Under the pieces are notes generated by a model. It ran no database searches and was not told where the DNA came from. It worked only from the letters and a program-made list of their open reading frames with translations. Below are positions 35,273 to 44,745 of a stretch of DNA of 64,000 nucleotides, one piece after another. The DNA is from Halorussus salinisoli (GTDB lineage Archaea; Halobacteriota; Halobacteria; Halobacteriales; Haladaptataceae). Position 1 is the stretch's first letter. Each line of letters begins with the position of its first letter. Position numbers and translations under genes: made by a program. The DNA is taken from positions 1,178,001 through 1,242,000 of the forward strand of contig SZNP01000001.1 of assembly GCA_005239435.1 (NCBI GenBank), written 5' to 3'.

Positions 35273-36727
35273 ATGCGATACGACCAGGCACGCTGGACCG
35301 ACGACGGCGCGGAGGGCGACGAAGGTGCGGACGAACGGTACGAACCCCTGCTCACGGAGAAGAACAGCGAGGAGGTCGAAGTCGATTCGCCGCTTCCCGA
35401 CGACCTGACCCGCGACAGCCTCGAACTCCCCGCGCTCGAAGAGCCACAACTCGCGCGCCACTACACCCGGCTCTCGCAGATGAACTACGGCGTCGACTCC
35501 GGCCCGTACCCCCTCGGAAGCTGCACGATGAAGTACAACCCCAAGTTCACCGAGGACGTGGCCGCGCTCCCCTCGGCCGCGGTCCACCCGGACCGCTCCG
35601 AGCGGAGCGTGCAGGGAAGCCTCGCGCTCATGCACGGGCTACAGGACTACCTCGCGCGAATCGGCGGCATGGACGCCGTGAGCCTCCAACCTCCGGCGGG
35701 TGCGGCGGGCGAGTTCACAGGTATTCTGGTCGCCAAGGCGTTCCACGAGGCCAACGGCGAGGGCGACCAGCGCGACGAAATCATCGTGCCCGACAGCGCC
35801 CACGGCACTAACTTCGCCAGCGCGGCCCTCGCGGGCTACGAGGTCGTAGAACTGCCCTCGGGCGACGACGGCCGAGTGGAGGTAGAAGCGCTCGAAGCCG
35901 CCGCGAGCGACCGGACCGCGCTGTTCATGCTCACGAACCCGAACACGCTCGGTCTCTTCGAGCGCGACATCGAGGAAATCGCCGAAGTCGTCCACGACGC
36001 GGGCGGGCTGCTCTACTACGACGGCGCGAACCTCAACGCCCTGCTCGGACAGGCCCGGCCGGGCGACATGGGCTTCGACATCATGCACTACAACGTCCAC
36101 AAGACGTTCGCCACGCCCCACGGCGGCGGCGGCCCCGGTGCCGGACCGGTCGGCGTCGTCTCGGACCTCGCGGAGTTCCTGCCCGCGCCGCGCATACGTG
36201 AGGCCGAGCAGGGTGGCGGTTACGAACGCTTCGACCCCGAGTCCACCATCGGGAAGGTCCACGGGTTCCAGGGCAACTGGCTCGTCCTCGTGAAAGCCTA
36301 CGCCTACATCGCACGCCTCGGCGACGAGGGTCTCACGGACGCCTCGGCGAAGGCGGTCCTGAACGCCAACTACCTCGCCAGCCAGATAGAGTACGAGGTT
36401 CCCTTCGAGCCGTTCCACCACGAGTTCGTCGCGTCGGCGGGCGACCAGGACGCCGCCGACGTGGCGAAGCGCATGCTCGACTACGGCGTCCACCCGCCGA
36501 CGACCAAGTGGCCCGAAATCGTCTCGGAGGCGCTGATGACCGAACCGACCGAAATCGAGAGCAGGGACACCCTCGACCAGCTAGCCGAAGCGTTCGACGC
36601 GGTCGCGGCCGAGGACGACGAGACGCTGGCGAACGCACCCAACCGGACGACCGCCAAGCGAATCGACCAGACCAGCGCCGCGCGAAATCTACGGTTGTCG
36701 TGGCAGTCGCTCGAAGCCGAGGAGTAG
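35273..36727 (+). CDS. gcvPB: Glycine dehydrogenase (decarboxylating) subunit 2
   Basis: PLP-carrying half of the P protein; 484 residues. The Schiff-base Lys is residue 277 in MHYNVHKTFATPHGGGGPG. LGSCTMKYNPKF (about 81), QPPAGAAGEFTGIL (about 139) and PDSAHGTNFASAAL (about 173) are conserved blocks. Together with gcvPA it decarboxylates glycine and loads the aminomethyl group onto GcvH. The following methyltransferase-like gene is 44 bp downstream and may be part of the transcript. Confidence 0.95.
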   Translation: MRYDQARWTDDGAEGDEGADERYEPLLTEKNSEEVEVDSPLPDDLTRDSLELPALEEPQLARHYTRLSQMNYGVDSGPYPLGSCTMKYNPKFTEDVAALPSAAVHPDRSERSVQGSLALMHGLQDYLARIGGMDAVSLQPPAGAAGEFTGILVAKAFHEANGEGDQRDEIIVPDSAHGTNFASAALAGYEVVELPSGDDGRVEVEALEAAASDRTALFMLTNPNTLGLFERDIEEIAEVVHDAGGLLYYDGANLNALLGQARPGDMGFDIMHYNVHKTFATPHGGGGPGAGPVGVVSDLAEFLPAPRIREAEQGGGYERFDPESTIGKVHGFQGNWLVLVKAYAYIARLGDEGLTDASAKAVLNANYLASQIEYEVPFEPFHHEFVASAGDQDAADVAKRMLDYGVHPPTTKWPEIVSEALMTEPTEIESRDTLDQLAEAFDAVAAEDDETLANAPNRTTAKRIDQTSAARNLRLSWQSLEAEE

Positions 36728-36771
36728 CCTTCGAAACGGTTATTTTTGCGCCGAGAGTCGAATAGCAGTCC

Positions 36772-37659
36772 ATGCGCAAACTCCGACTCGGCGACCTGCC
36801 GAAGCACTCGCCGTGGCCCGCCCGCCTGCTCGGACTCGACGACTGGGAGGAGGAACCGGGCTACGGCGGAATCGGCGTCTCGACCTACGACGAGGTGTAC
36901 GGCAACCTGCTCGCGCTCGCCCGCGAGAACCCCGAGATGGACTTCCGGGAGGTCCAGCGCTCGGCGAACCACTACGCCGAAGAGAGCCCCGTCCCTATCT
37001 CGCGGGCCGAGGACCTCTTCCTCGTGGACGTGGACGAGAAGCAGGAGCTACAGGACGAGGCGCTGGTGGCCTCGCTAGCGGGGTCGCTCTCGGGCGGCGA
37101 AACGGTCGTCGCACTCGGGTGTGGCTGGGGGTACGAACTCGGCGTCCTCGCCGACGCCTACCCCGACTGCGAGTTCGTCGGCGGCGACCCCACCGAGAAC
37201 GGCGTGGCGCTGGGCCGCGAACTGTTCGGCGACCACGACCGAATCCGAATCGAGCCTTTCGACTTCCGAGACGACCGGTGGAACCTGCTGGAGAGCGTGC
37301 TGGCCGACGAGGAAGGGAGCGAGGACGAGGGCGACGCCGAAGCCGACGACGTGGTGCTGTTCACGCAGGGGTCGCTGACCGCGCTTCCGAGCGTTCGAGA
37401 AATCGTTTCCGAGACGCTAACTCGGTACTCCGACCGAGTCCAGGTCGGCGTCCACCTCGAACACGTCCGCGAACTCCACCCCGAAGACTCGCTCCTCGGT
37501 CAACTTCGGCGCAGTTATACCGATCGTCGTGACTACAACGACGACCTCCTCACGTCGCTCCGGGACGCCGACGAACTCGACGTGACCGCGACGACCTACG
37601 ACGTGGTCGGCGGGAATCCGCTCCATCCCCTGTCGGAGGTTCGGTGGGAACCGGCGTGA
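36772..37659 (+). CDS. SAM-methyltransferase-like protein downstream of gcvPB
   Basis: 295 residues, starting MRKLRLGDLPKHSPWPARLL. The central part has a class I Rossmann signature: VVALGCGWGYELGVLADAYP (about 107-126, motif I) and FVGGDPTENGVALG (motif II region with Asp), then VVLFTQGSLTALPSVREIV. An N-terminal extension (1-90) includes STYDEVYGNLLALARENPEM. SAM binding looks likely, but the substrate is unknown. Its position directly after the glycine cleavage genes could mean that methyl or C1 metabolism is linked; that is inference. Confidence 0.75.
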   Translation: MRKLRLGDLPKHSPWPARLLGLDDWEEEPGYGGIGVSTYDEVYGNLLALARENPEMDFREVQRSANHYAEESPVPISRAEDLFLVDVDEKQELQDEALVASLAGSLSGGETVVALGCGWGYELGVLADAYPDCEFVGGDPTENGVALGRELFGDHDRIRIEPFDFRDDRWNLLESVLADEEGSEDEGDAEADDVVLFTQGSLTALPSVREIVSETLTRYSDRVQVGVHLEHVRELHPEDSLLGQLRRSYTDRRDYNDDLLTSLRDADELDVTATTYDVVGGNPLHPLSEVRWEPA

Positions 37660-37844
37660 GTCGGTGGAGTAGGAACTATCGTGAGTCGGCGAAACCTCGG
37701 TCGGCTCAGCGAACGGCTACGAGTTCCGACAGGACGTCCTCCGGTTCGAAGGGCTTGGGCCACTCGTCGACCGCAACCTAAATATACCAGGTCATAATCA
37801 CTTCTCGTTCGGCTCGGGCGAGAGAACCCCGAAAAGAGTTCGCG

Positions 37845-39773
37845 CTACTCCAAGAACGTCGGCTCGATGGCCTTGGCCTCGATTTCTGCGTCGAGGTGGT
37901 CTCGGAAGGTTTCGACGTTCACGTCGTCGCGCTCGCGTTCCTCACGGTCCCTCACCGAGATGGTCCCGGCCTCCTCCTCGTTGTCGCCGACGACGAGCAT
38001 GTAGGGCACGTTGTCGTCGTGGGCCTGCTGAATCTTCTTGCCGACCGTCCACGACCGGTCCTCGATTTCGACCCGGAAGTCGCCGAGGTACCGGTTCTGG
38101 AGCTGTTTCGCGTAGCCGATGTTGTCGTCGCTGACCGGGAGGATGCGGACCTGCTCGGGCGCGAGCCACGTCGGGAAGTTGCCCTTGAAGTGTTCGATGA
38201 TGATACCCATGAATCGCTCGAACGTCCCGAGCAGCGCGCGGTGGACCATCACCGGGCGGTGAGGTTCGTTGTCCTCGCCCGTGTAGGTCAGGTCGAGGCG
38301 TTCGGGGATGTTGAAGTCGAGTTGGACCGTGCCGATGGTCCATTCCCGGCCGATAGCGTCCACGGCGTTGATTCCGATTTTCGGGCCGTAGAAGGCGGCC
38401 TCGCCCTCTTCGACGTCGTAGTCGAGGCCTTCCGAGGAGAGGGCGTCCTTCAGAGCGCCGGTCGCTTGCTCCCAGATTTCGTCGCTACCGACCGCGTCGT
38501 CGCCCTTCGTCTCTAGCTTGTACTGCACGTCGAGGTCGAAGTGGCCGTAGATGTCGTCGATAACGTCGAGGACCGACAGAATCTCGCCCCGAATCTGGTC
38601 CTTCCGGATGAAGGCGTGGCCGTCGTCCTGCGTGAATCCGCGAACCCGGAGCAGGCCCGAGAGTTCGCCCGACTGCTCGTTGCGGTAGCAGGTGCCGAAC
38701 TCCGAGAACCGAACCGGCAGGTCACGGTAGGAGTACTGATGGACGTCGTAGACGTGGGCGTGGTTCGCGCAGTTCATGGGCTTCAGGCCGTACTCGGTGT
38801 CGTCCTGTTCCCACGCGAACATCTCTCCCGCTTCCTTGAACGTGTCGTAGTGGCCCGTCGGCTTCCAGAGTTCGGCCTTGTTGAGTTCGGGCGTCCAGAC
38901 CTCGTCGTAGCCCAACTCGTCGTTCTTCGACCGGATGTAGTCCTCCAGTTCGCGGCGAATCGTCATGCCGTTGGGGTGGTAGTGGGCGCAGCCCGGCGAG
39001 TGGTCGGGGATGGAGAACAGGTCCATCTCTTGGCCGATCTTCCGATGGTCGCGCTCCTCTGCCTCCTCTCTGCGCTCCAGGAACTCCTCTAACTCCTCCT
39101 CGCTCTCGAAGGCCGTGCCGTAGACGCGAGTCAACATCTCGTTGTCCTCGTCGCCGCGCCAGTAGGCACCGGAGATAGAGAGGAGCGCGAACCCGCCGAT
39201 TTCGCCGGTCGATTCGACGTGCGGTCCTCTACAGAGGTCCTCGAACTCGCCCTGTTCGTAGAAGGAGATGGACTCCTCGTCTGCGGCCTCGTCGTCCAGA
39301 ATCTCGCGCTTAAAGCGGTTGTCCTCGTAGACCTCGAACGCCTCCTCGCGGTCGCGCTCGAACCGTTCGATGGCGAGGTCCTCGTCGATGATGTCGTAGG
39401 CCTCGTCCTCGATGGCGGCGAGGTCCTCCTCGTCGAGTTCGACGCCGTAGATGTCGTAGTAGAACCCGTCGTCGGTCCAGGGGCCGATGGTCAGTCTGGC
39501 TTCGGGGTAGAGTCGCTGGAGGGCCTGGGCGAAGACGTGGGCCGCCGAGTGGCGGAGCACGTCGAGGTACTCGTCGCTGGAGGGCGTGACGATCTCCAGT
39601 TTCGCGCCGTCGTGGAGTTCACTCGCTTTGTCCACGAGGTCGCCGTCCACGACTCCCGCGACGGTGTCCCGGCCGAGACCGGGACCGATTTCGAACGCCG
39701 CGTCCTCGACCGTCGCGCCTTCCTCGAGTTCGAGTTCGGAACCGTCGGGAAGAACGACCGTAATCTGGCTCAT
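37845..39773 (-). CDS. thrS: Threonyl-tRNA synthetase
   Basis: Charges tRNA-Thr; 642 residues. It starts [20 protein letters not shown], a TGS domain (1-60). The editing domain has [20 protein letters not shown] (about 82-100) with the bacterial-type HxxxH motif, not the DTD-like editing domain of many archaeal enzymes. The class II catalytic core carries [20 protein letters not shown] (motif 1 region), FRVRG-like [15 protein letters not shown] and the zinc-site [10 protein letters not shown]. The anticodon-binding domain is at the end ([16 protein letters not shown]). Haloarchaea are known to use this bacterial-type enzyme. It is monocistronic. Confidence 0.96.
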   Translation of the reverse strand: MSQITVVLPDGSELELEEGATVEDAAFEIGPGLGRDTVAGVVDGDLVDKASELHDGAKLEIVTPSSDEYLDVLRHSAAHVFAQALQRLYPEARLTIGPWTDDGFYYDIYGVELDEEDLAAIEDEAYDIIDEDLAIERFERDREEAFEVYEDNRFKREILDDEAADEESISFYEQGEFEDLCRGPHVESTGEIGGFALLSISGAYWRGDEDNEMLTRVYGTAFESEEELEEFLERREEAEERDHRKIGQEMDLFSIPDHSPGCAHYHPNGMTIRRELEDYIRSKNDELGYDEVWTPELNKAELWKPTGHYDTFKEAGEMFAWEQDDTEYGLKPMNCANHAHVYDVHQYSYRDLPVRFSEFGTCYRNEQSGELSGLLRVRGFTQDDGHAFIRKDQIRGEILSVLDVIDDIYGHFDLDVQYKLETKGDDAVGSDEIWEQATGALKDALSSEGLDYDVEEGEAAFYGPKIGINAVDAIGREWTIGTVQLDFNIPERLDLTYTGEDNEPHRPVMVHRALLGTFERFMGIIIEHFKGNFPTWLAPEQVRILPVSDDNIGYAKQLQNRYLGDFRVEIEDRSWTVGKKIQQAHDDNVPYMLVVGDNEEEAGTISVRDREERERDDVNVETFRDHLDAEIEAKAIEPTFLE

Positions 39774-40719
39774 GTTTCGTTTACGGTCCCGGTGCATCCA
39801 TAACCCTTTCTACACGCGGGTTGGAGACGACCGGCGATTCAGTTCGACCTCTAGGACGACCCGCGATAGTCGGGTCGAGCGGAGCGGTTCAGCAGAACGT
39901 CGGCACCGCGGCCGAAACGAACCGTGTGCGAACATCCGTCGGACAGGAACGTAGAATCCGTCCGGTCGAGTGCTTCAGAGTCCGCTTCTGTGTAGCGAAG
40001 CCCCTCCGCCGTGAACGCCGCCGCTGGCCGTATTCTCTATACCGAGATGTGATTTATCAGTGCTGGTCGGGCCGCCGTCTCGGTGGCCGTTCGCCCTCGC
40101 CAGCGTGAATCGAGAATTCGATTCGGACGTCGAACCCGGGAATTCGAGCTCCGCGTTCGGAAGCGGCGTCCTTCGGAACGCTCCGACTTCCGCACTCACG
40201 AGGAACGGCGAGACCGGCGACGAGGTCACTCGTCGGTGGACTGAACGCGGTCACCCTCACAGAGGCGCAGACCCCGAGGCCGCCCGGCCGGGTACCCCTT
40301 CACCGCTCGCTCGGCGAGATTCCCTCGACCATCGACCGCCAACTGGGCTTTTCGTGGGAGAACAGCCAGATCCAGAGATCAGTGGCGGCGCCGCGGTTGG
40401 CGGGTCGCCGACCGAGGTTCCACCTCCGAAGGAGGAAAATGCGGCTTAGAAACAATTTTTGTTGTTCCTAAACATGGTTTTTATTCCTCGAGAGATTATC
40501 TTGAGTTCGAGGTGGAACGACGGTGGGACGTGAGCGTTTCCGACGCCCAGTAGTAGACGACGCACGAACGCGCGGAGGTACCTGCCAGTCCCGAGAAACG
40601 GGGACTACCATCCAGCGAAGCGGTTCCGTACTGGTGAGAGAAGTCGGCGAGCAGTCGCTAGTGAGCGAACCGAGTAGCAGAACCACTGGATAGCGCCACT
40701 ACCGAAGGAGAGAGCGCCG
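39774..40719. other. Long intergenic region with no supported gene
   Basis: About 945 bp. Reading frames here (for example 40060-40449 on plus) are Pro/Arg/Ser-rich, begin at GTG and look non-coding. Near 40450-40490 there is an AT-rich dyad: AACAATTTTTGTT followed by AAACATGGTTT, both nearly self-complementary, which could be a promoter or binding site. I see no tRNA. Confidence 0.5.
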
Positions 40720-40887
40720 TCAGGCCTCGGCCGAGTCGATGTCGCCGTCGATGCGCACGAATCGGAAGTCACACTCCGGACAGCCCCACTTGGTCTTCAG
40801 GCCGAGGTGGAGGTTCGTACTCGCGGTACGGTAGAACGTCCGTTCGGTGCCACACTGGGGGCAGTCGTGGTCGAGTTCCTGAGCCAT
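40720..40887 (-). CDS. Small two-knuckle zinc-ribbon protein
   Basis: 55 residues, starting MAQELDHDCPQCGTERTFYR and continuing through TKWGCPECDFRFV. The two CPxC knuckles (about 9-12 and 36-39) give a classical zinc ribbon, as in the many small CPxCG proteins of haloarchaea, several of which are known to affect swarming or stress responses. This particular protein is not characterised as far as I know. The stop is TGA at 40720-40722. Confidence 0.8.
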   Translation of the reverse strand: MAQELDHDCPQCGTERTFYRTASTNLHLGLKTKWGCPECDFRFVRIDGDIDSAEA

Positions 40888-41210
40888 GTTCGAACGTCGC
40901 TTCGCGTCGCATTTGAGGATACTGGTTTGGGCCGGGCGTGCAATCGAGTACGCAAACGGTCTGCGCAGTTGCGTCGAACCCCGGGACGTACGAGTTCCAT
41001 TCCGCTCGATTCGAAGTTCGAGGGGCGGGACGCTTACGACCCCTCAATAAACCTTATACCGATATATTAATTCTCGTAGTGCGTCGTACCTCCGACGTAG
41101 CGAGTAGACGGCCCGACGGCGGGCGTATGGCCGGAGCCCGTTACCCTTCTGGTGCTACCGAGACGGACCCCGCTCTCGTGGTCTCGGCGTCCGACGCCAT
41201 CCGCGGCGGT
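40888..41210. other. Intergenic region with AT-rich promoter-like segment
   Basis: 323 bp. The segment 41041-41075 is AT-rich (CTTATACCGATATATTAATT) and could serve the upstream zinc-ribbon gene. A 6-bp arm hairpin CGAGAC...GTCTCG lies near 41158-41185, close to the end of the GCS-family gene, and may be a terminator. No gene is supported. Confidence 0.4.
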
Positions 41211-42725
41211 TCAGTCGTCCAGCCAGTCGTGGAACGTCCCGGTGACGAGCGTCTCGGACTGTCGCCGGACGTACGACGCCTGCATCTCGCGGACGGCACC
41301 CGCGATCGGCTTCCCGTCTTCGACGTGTCGGCGCAGTTCGCGGCGTTTCCATCCTGCCGGAGTGATGCCCCCGGTGACTCGAGTACGGAGCAGATCGAGG
41401 TACTCGTCCGCTTCGGCCTCCGAGAGACCGCGCAGGGTGAGACCGTCGCGGGCGTACGCCAGCAGTTCGGTCAGTATCTCCTCCGTGTCGTCGGTATCCT
41501 CGCCCTTCGCGGTTATCCATTGGAAGTCGGCGTCGAGACCGTCGCGCATCGCGGCGTAGAAGTTCCGGCGGGCGGCGTCCCAGTCGAGCGCCAGCACGGG
41601 ATGGTCCCGCCGGGGGAGACTCTCCATGAGTCCGGCGAACGCCGCGACGAACGCGAGGCTGTCCCGAATCGTCGGCTGAGCCGGGAGCGCCCGGAACTCG
41701 ATGCGGGCGTTCGCCGACGAGGTGGTCGCGCCCTCGAACACCGGACGAACCCACCGCCAGAAGCTCCCGTGCTTGTGTTCGAAGTGGCGGAAGGCGTCGT
41801 CGAACCGACCCTCGGATTCGACCCGCATCGGTACGAGCGGTGGGTCGGCCGCGATGCGGTCGACGGCTTCCTCGACGGTCGTCACGTCCGCCGGGAATCG
41901 TACCTTCTCCTCGCCGCTCTCGGGGTTGAGTACGTCCTCGAAGACGGGGATTCGATTCTCCATCCAGTGGTCGTCGAGGACCACGTGAGCGTCGTCGGTG
42001 TCGTACAGTTCCGGCGGGAAGAACGGTGAGTTGACCCCGAGCGCGAGCAGCGGTCCCGCGACCCGGAGCGCGTACCGGAAGCGCTCGGGCAGGTCCGGCG
42101 CGTGGGGCACCTGATAGTGGGGCTGGATGGAGGTAGTCAGGCTCTTGGGCATCACCACGTCCGTCGAGAGGTCGACGTGCGGCGTCTCGATTCTCGTCTT
42201 CGGCGCGTACGTGTCGGCGTTCGCCATCGCCTGATACCTGGTGTCGTCGGCCACGTTCGTCGTGATGCGCACGCCGTCGCGCTCGACGCTGTCGGTCAAG
42301 TACGTCCGGGCCGACTCCCCCGCTGGCGGTACGGTCCAGAGGCCGTCGCTCACGAGCCGTATCCGCTCGGCTCGCGCCCTCGTCTGGGCCGCTTCGAGTC
42401 GGGACTGGGCCTCGGTCTGTTGGGCGCGTAGCCCGAACTCGTTGAGTGGTTGGGGATTGGTGTGGAACTCGGCGTTGTGCAAGCCGAGTTCCCCCTCGAA
42501 GTTGACGAGTTCCAGAAGCGGCCGCGGCATCCGCCGGAGGCTGGCGTCGGCCTCGGCGACGCCGTACAGTTCGTATTCGAGGCCGACGATAGCCTGCGGG
42601 TTGTCGAACGTCCCGTCGCGGATTTCGTCCTTGAGCTGTTCGGCTTCCCGTTCGACCGTGGCTGCGAAGTCCTCTTCGGAGACGGTCAGTACGTCCTGCA
42701 CCGAATCGACTAGTTCGGTGCTCAT
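41211..42725 (-). CDS. Glutamate-cysteine ligase family (GCS2-like) protein
   Basis: 504 residues, starting MSTELVDSVQDVLTVSEEDF. The GCS2-type ATP-grasp-like core is suggested by IVGLEYELYGVAE (position of the usual GxExEF motif, about 47), GLHNAEFHTNPQPLNEFG and SIQPHYQVPH, and by the later IEFRALPAQPTIRDSLAF, where GCS2 enzymes have a substrate-site Arg/Glu. Haloarchaea make gamma-glutamylcysteine rather than glutathione, using a shorter GCS2 enzyme. This longer relative (COG2170-like) may ligate a different amine. Divergent transcription with a glutaredoxin gene supports a thiol or amide role; the exact reaction is not established. Confidence 0.78.
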   Translation of the reverse strand: MSTELVDSVQDVLTVSEEDFAATVEREAEQLKDEIRDGTFDNPQAIVGLEYELYGVAEADASLRRMPRPLLELVNFEGELGLHNAEFHTNPQPLNEFGLRAQQTEAQSRLEAAQTRARAERIRLVSDGLWTVPPAGESARTYLTDSVERDGVRITTNVADDTRYQAMANADTYAPKTRIETPHVDLSTDVVMPKSLTTSIQPHYQVPHAPDLPERFRYALRVAGPLLALGVNSPFFPPELYDTDDAHVVLDDHWMENRIPVFEDVLNPESGEEKVRFPADVTTVEEAVDRIAADPPLVPMRVESEGRFDDAFRHFEHKHGSFWRWVRPVFEGATTSSANARIEFRALPAQPTIRDSLAFVAAFAGLMESLPRRDHPVLALDWDAARRNFYAAMRDGLDADFQWITAKGEDTDDTEEILTELLAYARDGLTLRGLSEAEADEYLDLLRTRVTGGITPAGWKRRELRRHVEDGKPIAGAVREMQASYVRRQSETLVTGTFHDWLDD

Positions 42726-42852
42726 GGGCGACAATTTGACTTCCTCCGACGTGAATCTAACTCCCGGTACCGCTTCCCCGCCCGACCACTCGCTCGGCAT
42801 CGATTACTCGTCCGGCATCAACTACTTGCCCGGCGAGGGCGAACCCTTGCGC

Positions 42853-43092
42853 ATGTCCGTGAAACTCTACGCACTCGACGGCTGTCCGTACTGCGAGACG
42901 GTCCACGACGCACTCGACGACCACGGCGTCGAGTACGAGACGCGCTGGGTAGAGGCGCTCCACTCCGAGCGCGACGAGGTGAAGCGTATCAGCGGCCAGC
43001 GCGGCGTTCCGGTCCTGGTAGACGAGGACGCGGGCGTGACGATGGCCGAGAGCGAGAAAATCGTGGAGTACGTCGAAACGTCGCTGGCCTGA
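42853..43092 (+). CDS. Glutaredoxin-like protein
   Basis: 79 residues with the dithiol active site GCPYC at 10-14 (MSVKLYALDGCPYCETVHDA), the cis-Pro region RGVPVLVDEDAGVTMAES and a closing helix EKIVEYVETSLA. It is a compact glutaredoxin fold of the NrdH/Grx type. The ATG at 42853 was chosen by the conserved N-terminus; an in-frame ATG at 42724 would add 43 unconserved residues and overlap the divergent gene start. It likely uses gamma-glutamylcysteine-type thiols, which is inference from family and context. Confidence 0.92.
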   Translation: MSVKLYALDGCPYCETVHDALDDHGVEYETRWVEALHSERDEVKRISGQRGVPVLVDEDAGVTMAESEKIVEYVETSLA

Positions 43093-43160
43093 AATCGCGG
43101 CGAAACCGGGGCCAGTCGTTCGGGACGAGAGTTAAGTACGGTCGGTCGGAACTCGAAGGC

Positions 43161-43694
43161 ATGAAGATTTACACCGGTCGCGGCGACGAGGGTCAGACCG
43201 ACCTCCGAGACATGTCGCGGGTCTCGAAGGCCAGCCCTCGCATCGAAGCCTACGGGACGGTAGACGAGGTGAACGCGCTCGTCGGGCGGGTTCGACCGAC
43301 GGGTCACGACGACGTGGACGACCACCTCCGGGAGATACAGAACCACCTCCACGTGGTACAGGCCGACTTCGCCAATCCCGACCCCGACGAGGGCGACCCG
43401 GTGGTCTGCGAGGAACACGTCGAGCAACTGGAAGATTGGATGGACAGCTACGACGAGGAACTCGAACCCCTGGAGTCGTTCATCCTGCCCGGCGGCGGCG
43501 ACGCCGGCGCGCGACTCCACCACGCCCGGACGGTCTGTCGGCGCGCGGAACGCCGCGCCGTGGCGCTCGAAGCCGACGAGGACATCAACGACTCCGCGGT
43601 CACGTACCTCAATCGCCTCTCTGACGCCCTATTCGTCTTGGGCCGGGTCGTCAACCAGCGCGACGGCGTGCCCGAGGAATCACCGACGTACTGA
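43161..43694 (+). CDS. Cob(I)alamin adenosyltransferase, PduO type
   Basis: Forms adenosylcobalamin from cob(I)alamin and ATP; 177 residues. The N-terminal ATP-binding motif reads KIYTGRGDEGQTDLRDMSRV, followed by EAYGTVDEVNALVGRVR. The helical bundle includes FILPGGGDAGARLHHARTVC and RRAERRAV, with the conserved R-x-x-x-R pattern, and NRLSDALFVLGRVVNQ. All are PduO-type hallmarks. It is 68 bp after the glutaredoxin gene, so possibly co-transcribed; no other cobalamin gene is in the window. Confidence 0.93.
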   Translation: MKIYTGRGDEGQTDLRDMSRVSKASPRIEAYGTVDEVNALVGRVRPTGHDDVDDHLREIQNHLHVVQADFANPDPDEGDPVVCEEHVEQLEDWMDSYDEELEPLESFILPGGGDAGARLHHARTVCRRAERRAVALEADEDINDSAVTYLNRLSDALFVLGRVVNQRDGVPEESPTY

Positions 43695-43806
43695 CCGCTG
43701 GATTGCTTTTCCGCGGCTTTCGACCCTCCCTTCCGACTTTTTCCCGGTCTCGGCCGACCGGCCGACAGGATGCGCTCGGTGTAACAACCGACAGTCTAGG
43801 TGGACT

Positions 43807-43924
43807 GAAAGGGGCCGCCCGGTCGCGTTCGGTGTAGTCGTCTGAGCAGGCGACTATTCGAGCGTCGAACGAAGTGAGACGCGAGAATATCCTGCTCAGC
43901 GACCGCGACCGGGCGGGGGCTTTC
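43807..43924. repeat. 118-bp nested inverted-repeat element
   Basis: Perfect outer arms CCGCCCGGTCGCG (43815-43827) and CGCGACCGGGCGG (43904-43916) extend to GAAAG/CTTTC at the very ends after a 3-base mismatch. Inside is a perfect 9-bp pair CTGAGCAGG (43842-43850) and CCTGCTCAG (43891-43899), and within that GCGTC (43862-43866) and GACGC (43878-43882), flanked by ATTC/GAAT. The whole can fold into one long interrupted hairpin. It is an intergenic repeat, MITE-like element or structured RNA; nothing codes here. Confidence 0.65.
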
Positions 43925-44031
43925 TAAACCGAAGTTCCGATCCGTCCGGGAATGTCATCAGTTCTGTCTTTTCCAAGGAGTAGCCGAGACCGACACGTTA
44001 ATTCTCTCTCGGTCGCATGAGACACGTAAGC

Positions 44032-44583
44032 ATGCGGATACGCGAGTGGAAGGACATCGTCGATGACGTGGTCGAGAAGGACGTGGACTCCGACGACTGG
44101 CGGGCGGTCGGCGGGTCCCGAGCCGACGGCGTCGGCGAGGACCTCTACCTCGGCCACCCGCGAGGAGGCGTCTACCTCCTGAAGACCTACGCCAAGAACC
44201 CGTACGAGGTGAAAGGCGTCGGTACGCAGGTCGCGCGCAAACTCGACGACGAAATCGGCTCGTTCCTCCCCGAGCAGGAGACCGGGGGCCGCTTCGCTGT
44301 CCAGAACCCGCCCGAGAGCGAGGACGACGCCGAGGAGAAGGCCCGGCACCTCGAAGCGGTCGTCGAGGCCCACGCCGACGCGCCGACCACGCCGAACGAT
44401 TTCTTCGACGACGTGATGGACGCGCTGGACAGTCCGGCGTTCGGTCCCATGGACTTCGACCAGTACGGCCGCCCGGAGTCGGCCGACGAACTCTCCGAGC
44501 GATTCGAGGAGGCCGAAGACCTGCTGAACGAGGAACTGGAAGACCTCATCGACGATGACGACGTGGGTAGAGCGTTCCAGTAG
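44032..44583 (+). CDS. Conserved acidic haloarchaeal protein of unknown function
   Basis: 183 residues, starting MRIREWKDIVDDVVEKDVDS. An N-terminal alpha/beta part (DDWRAVGGSRADGVGEDLYL, HPRGGVYLLKTYAKNPYEVK, about 20-65) is followed by an acidic helical region ending FEEAEDLLNEELEDLIDDDD. No known domain is recognised. The ATG at 44032 was preferred to one at 44017. It lies just after the nested inverted-repeat element. Confidence 0.72.
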   Translation: MRIREWKDIVDDVVEKDVDSDDWRAVGGSRADGVGEDLYLGHPRGGVYLLKTYAKNPYEVKGVGTQVARKLDDEIGSFLPEQETGGRFAVQNPPESEDDAEEKARHLEAVVEAHADAPTTPNDFFDDVMDALDSPAFGPMDFDQYGRPESADELSERFEEAEDLLNEELEDLIDDDDVGRAFQ

Positions 44584-44745
44584 CCGCGTCGGTCTATTCT
44601 GTGGCCGCGTCGGACTACTGTAAATCCTGTTTCCGGCGTTCGTCCCCTGGTTTTCCGGCGTTCACCCCGTGATGTCCCGGCGCTCTTTCAGCGGCTTTCG
44701 GTGCGGACGAGTAGGCTTAAGCGAATTCGCCGACACCGGTTTTCC

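Noticed and set aside
40060..40449. 129-codon plus-strand frame in the gap after thrS
   Set aside because: GTG start, low-complexity Pro/Ser/Arg composition, no motif and no promoter with correct spacing.
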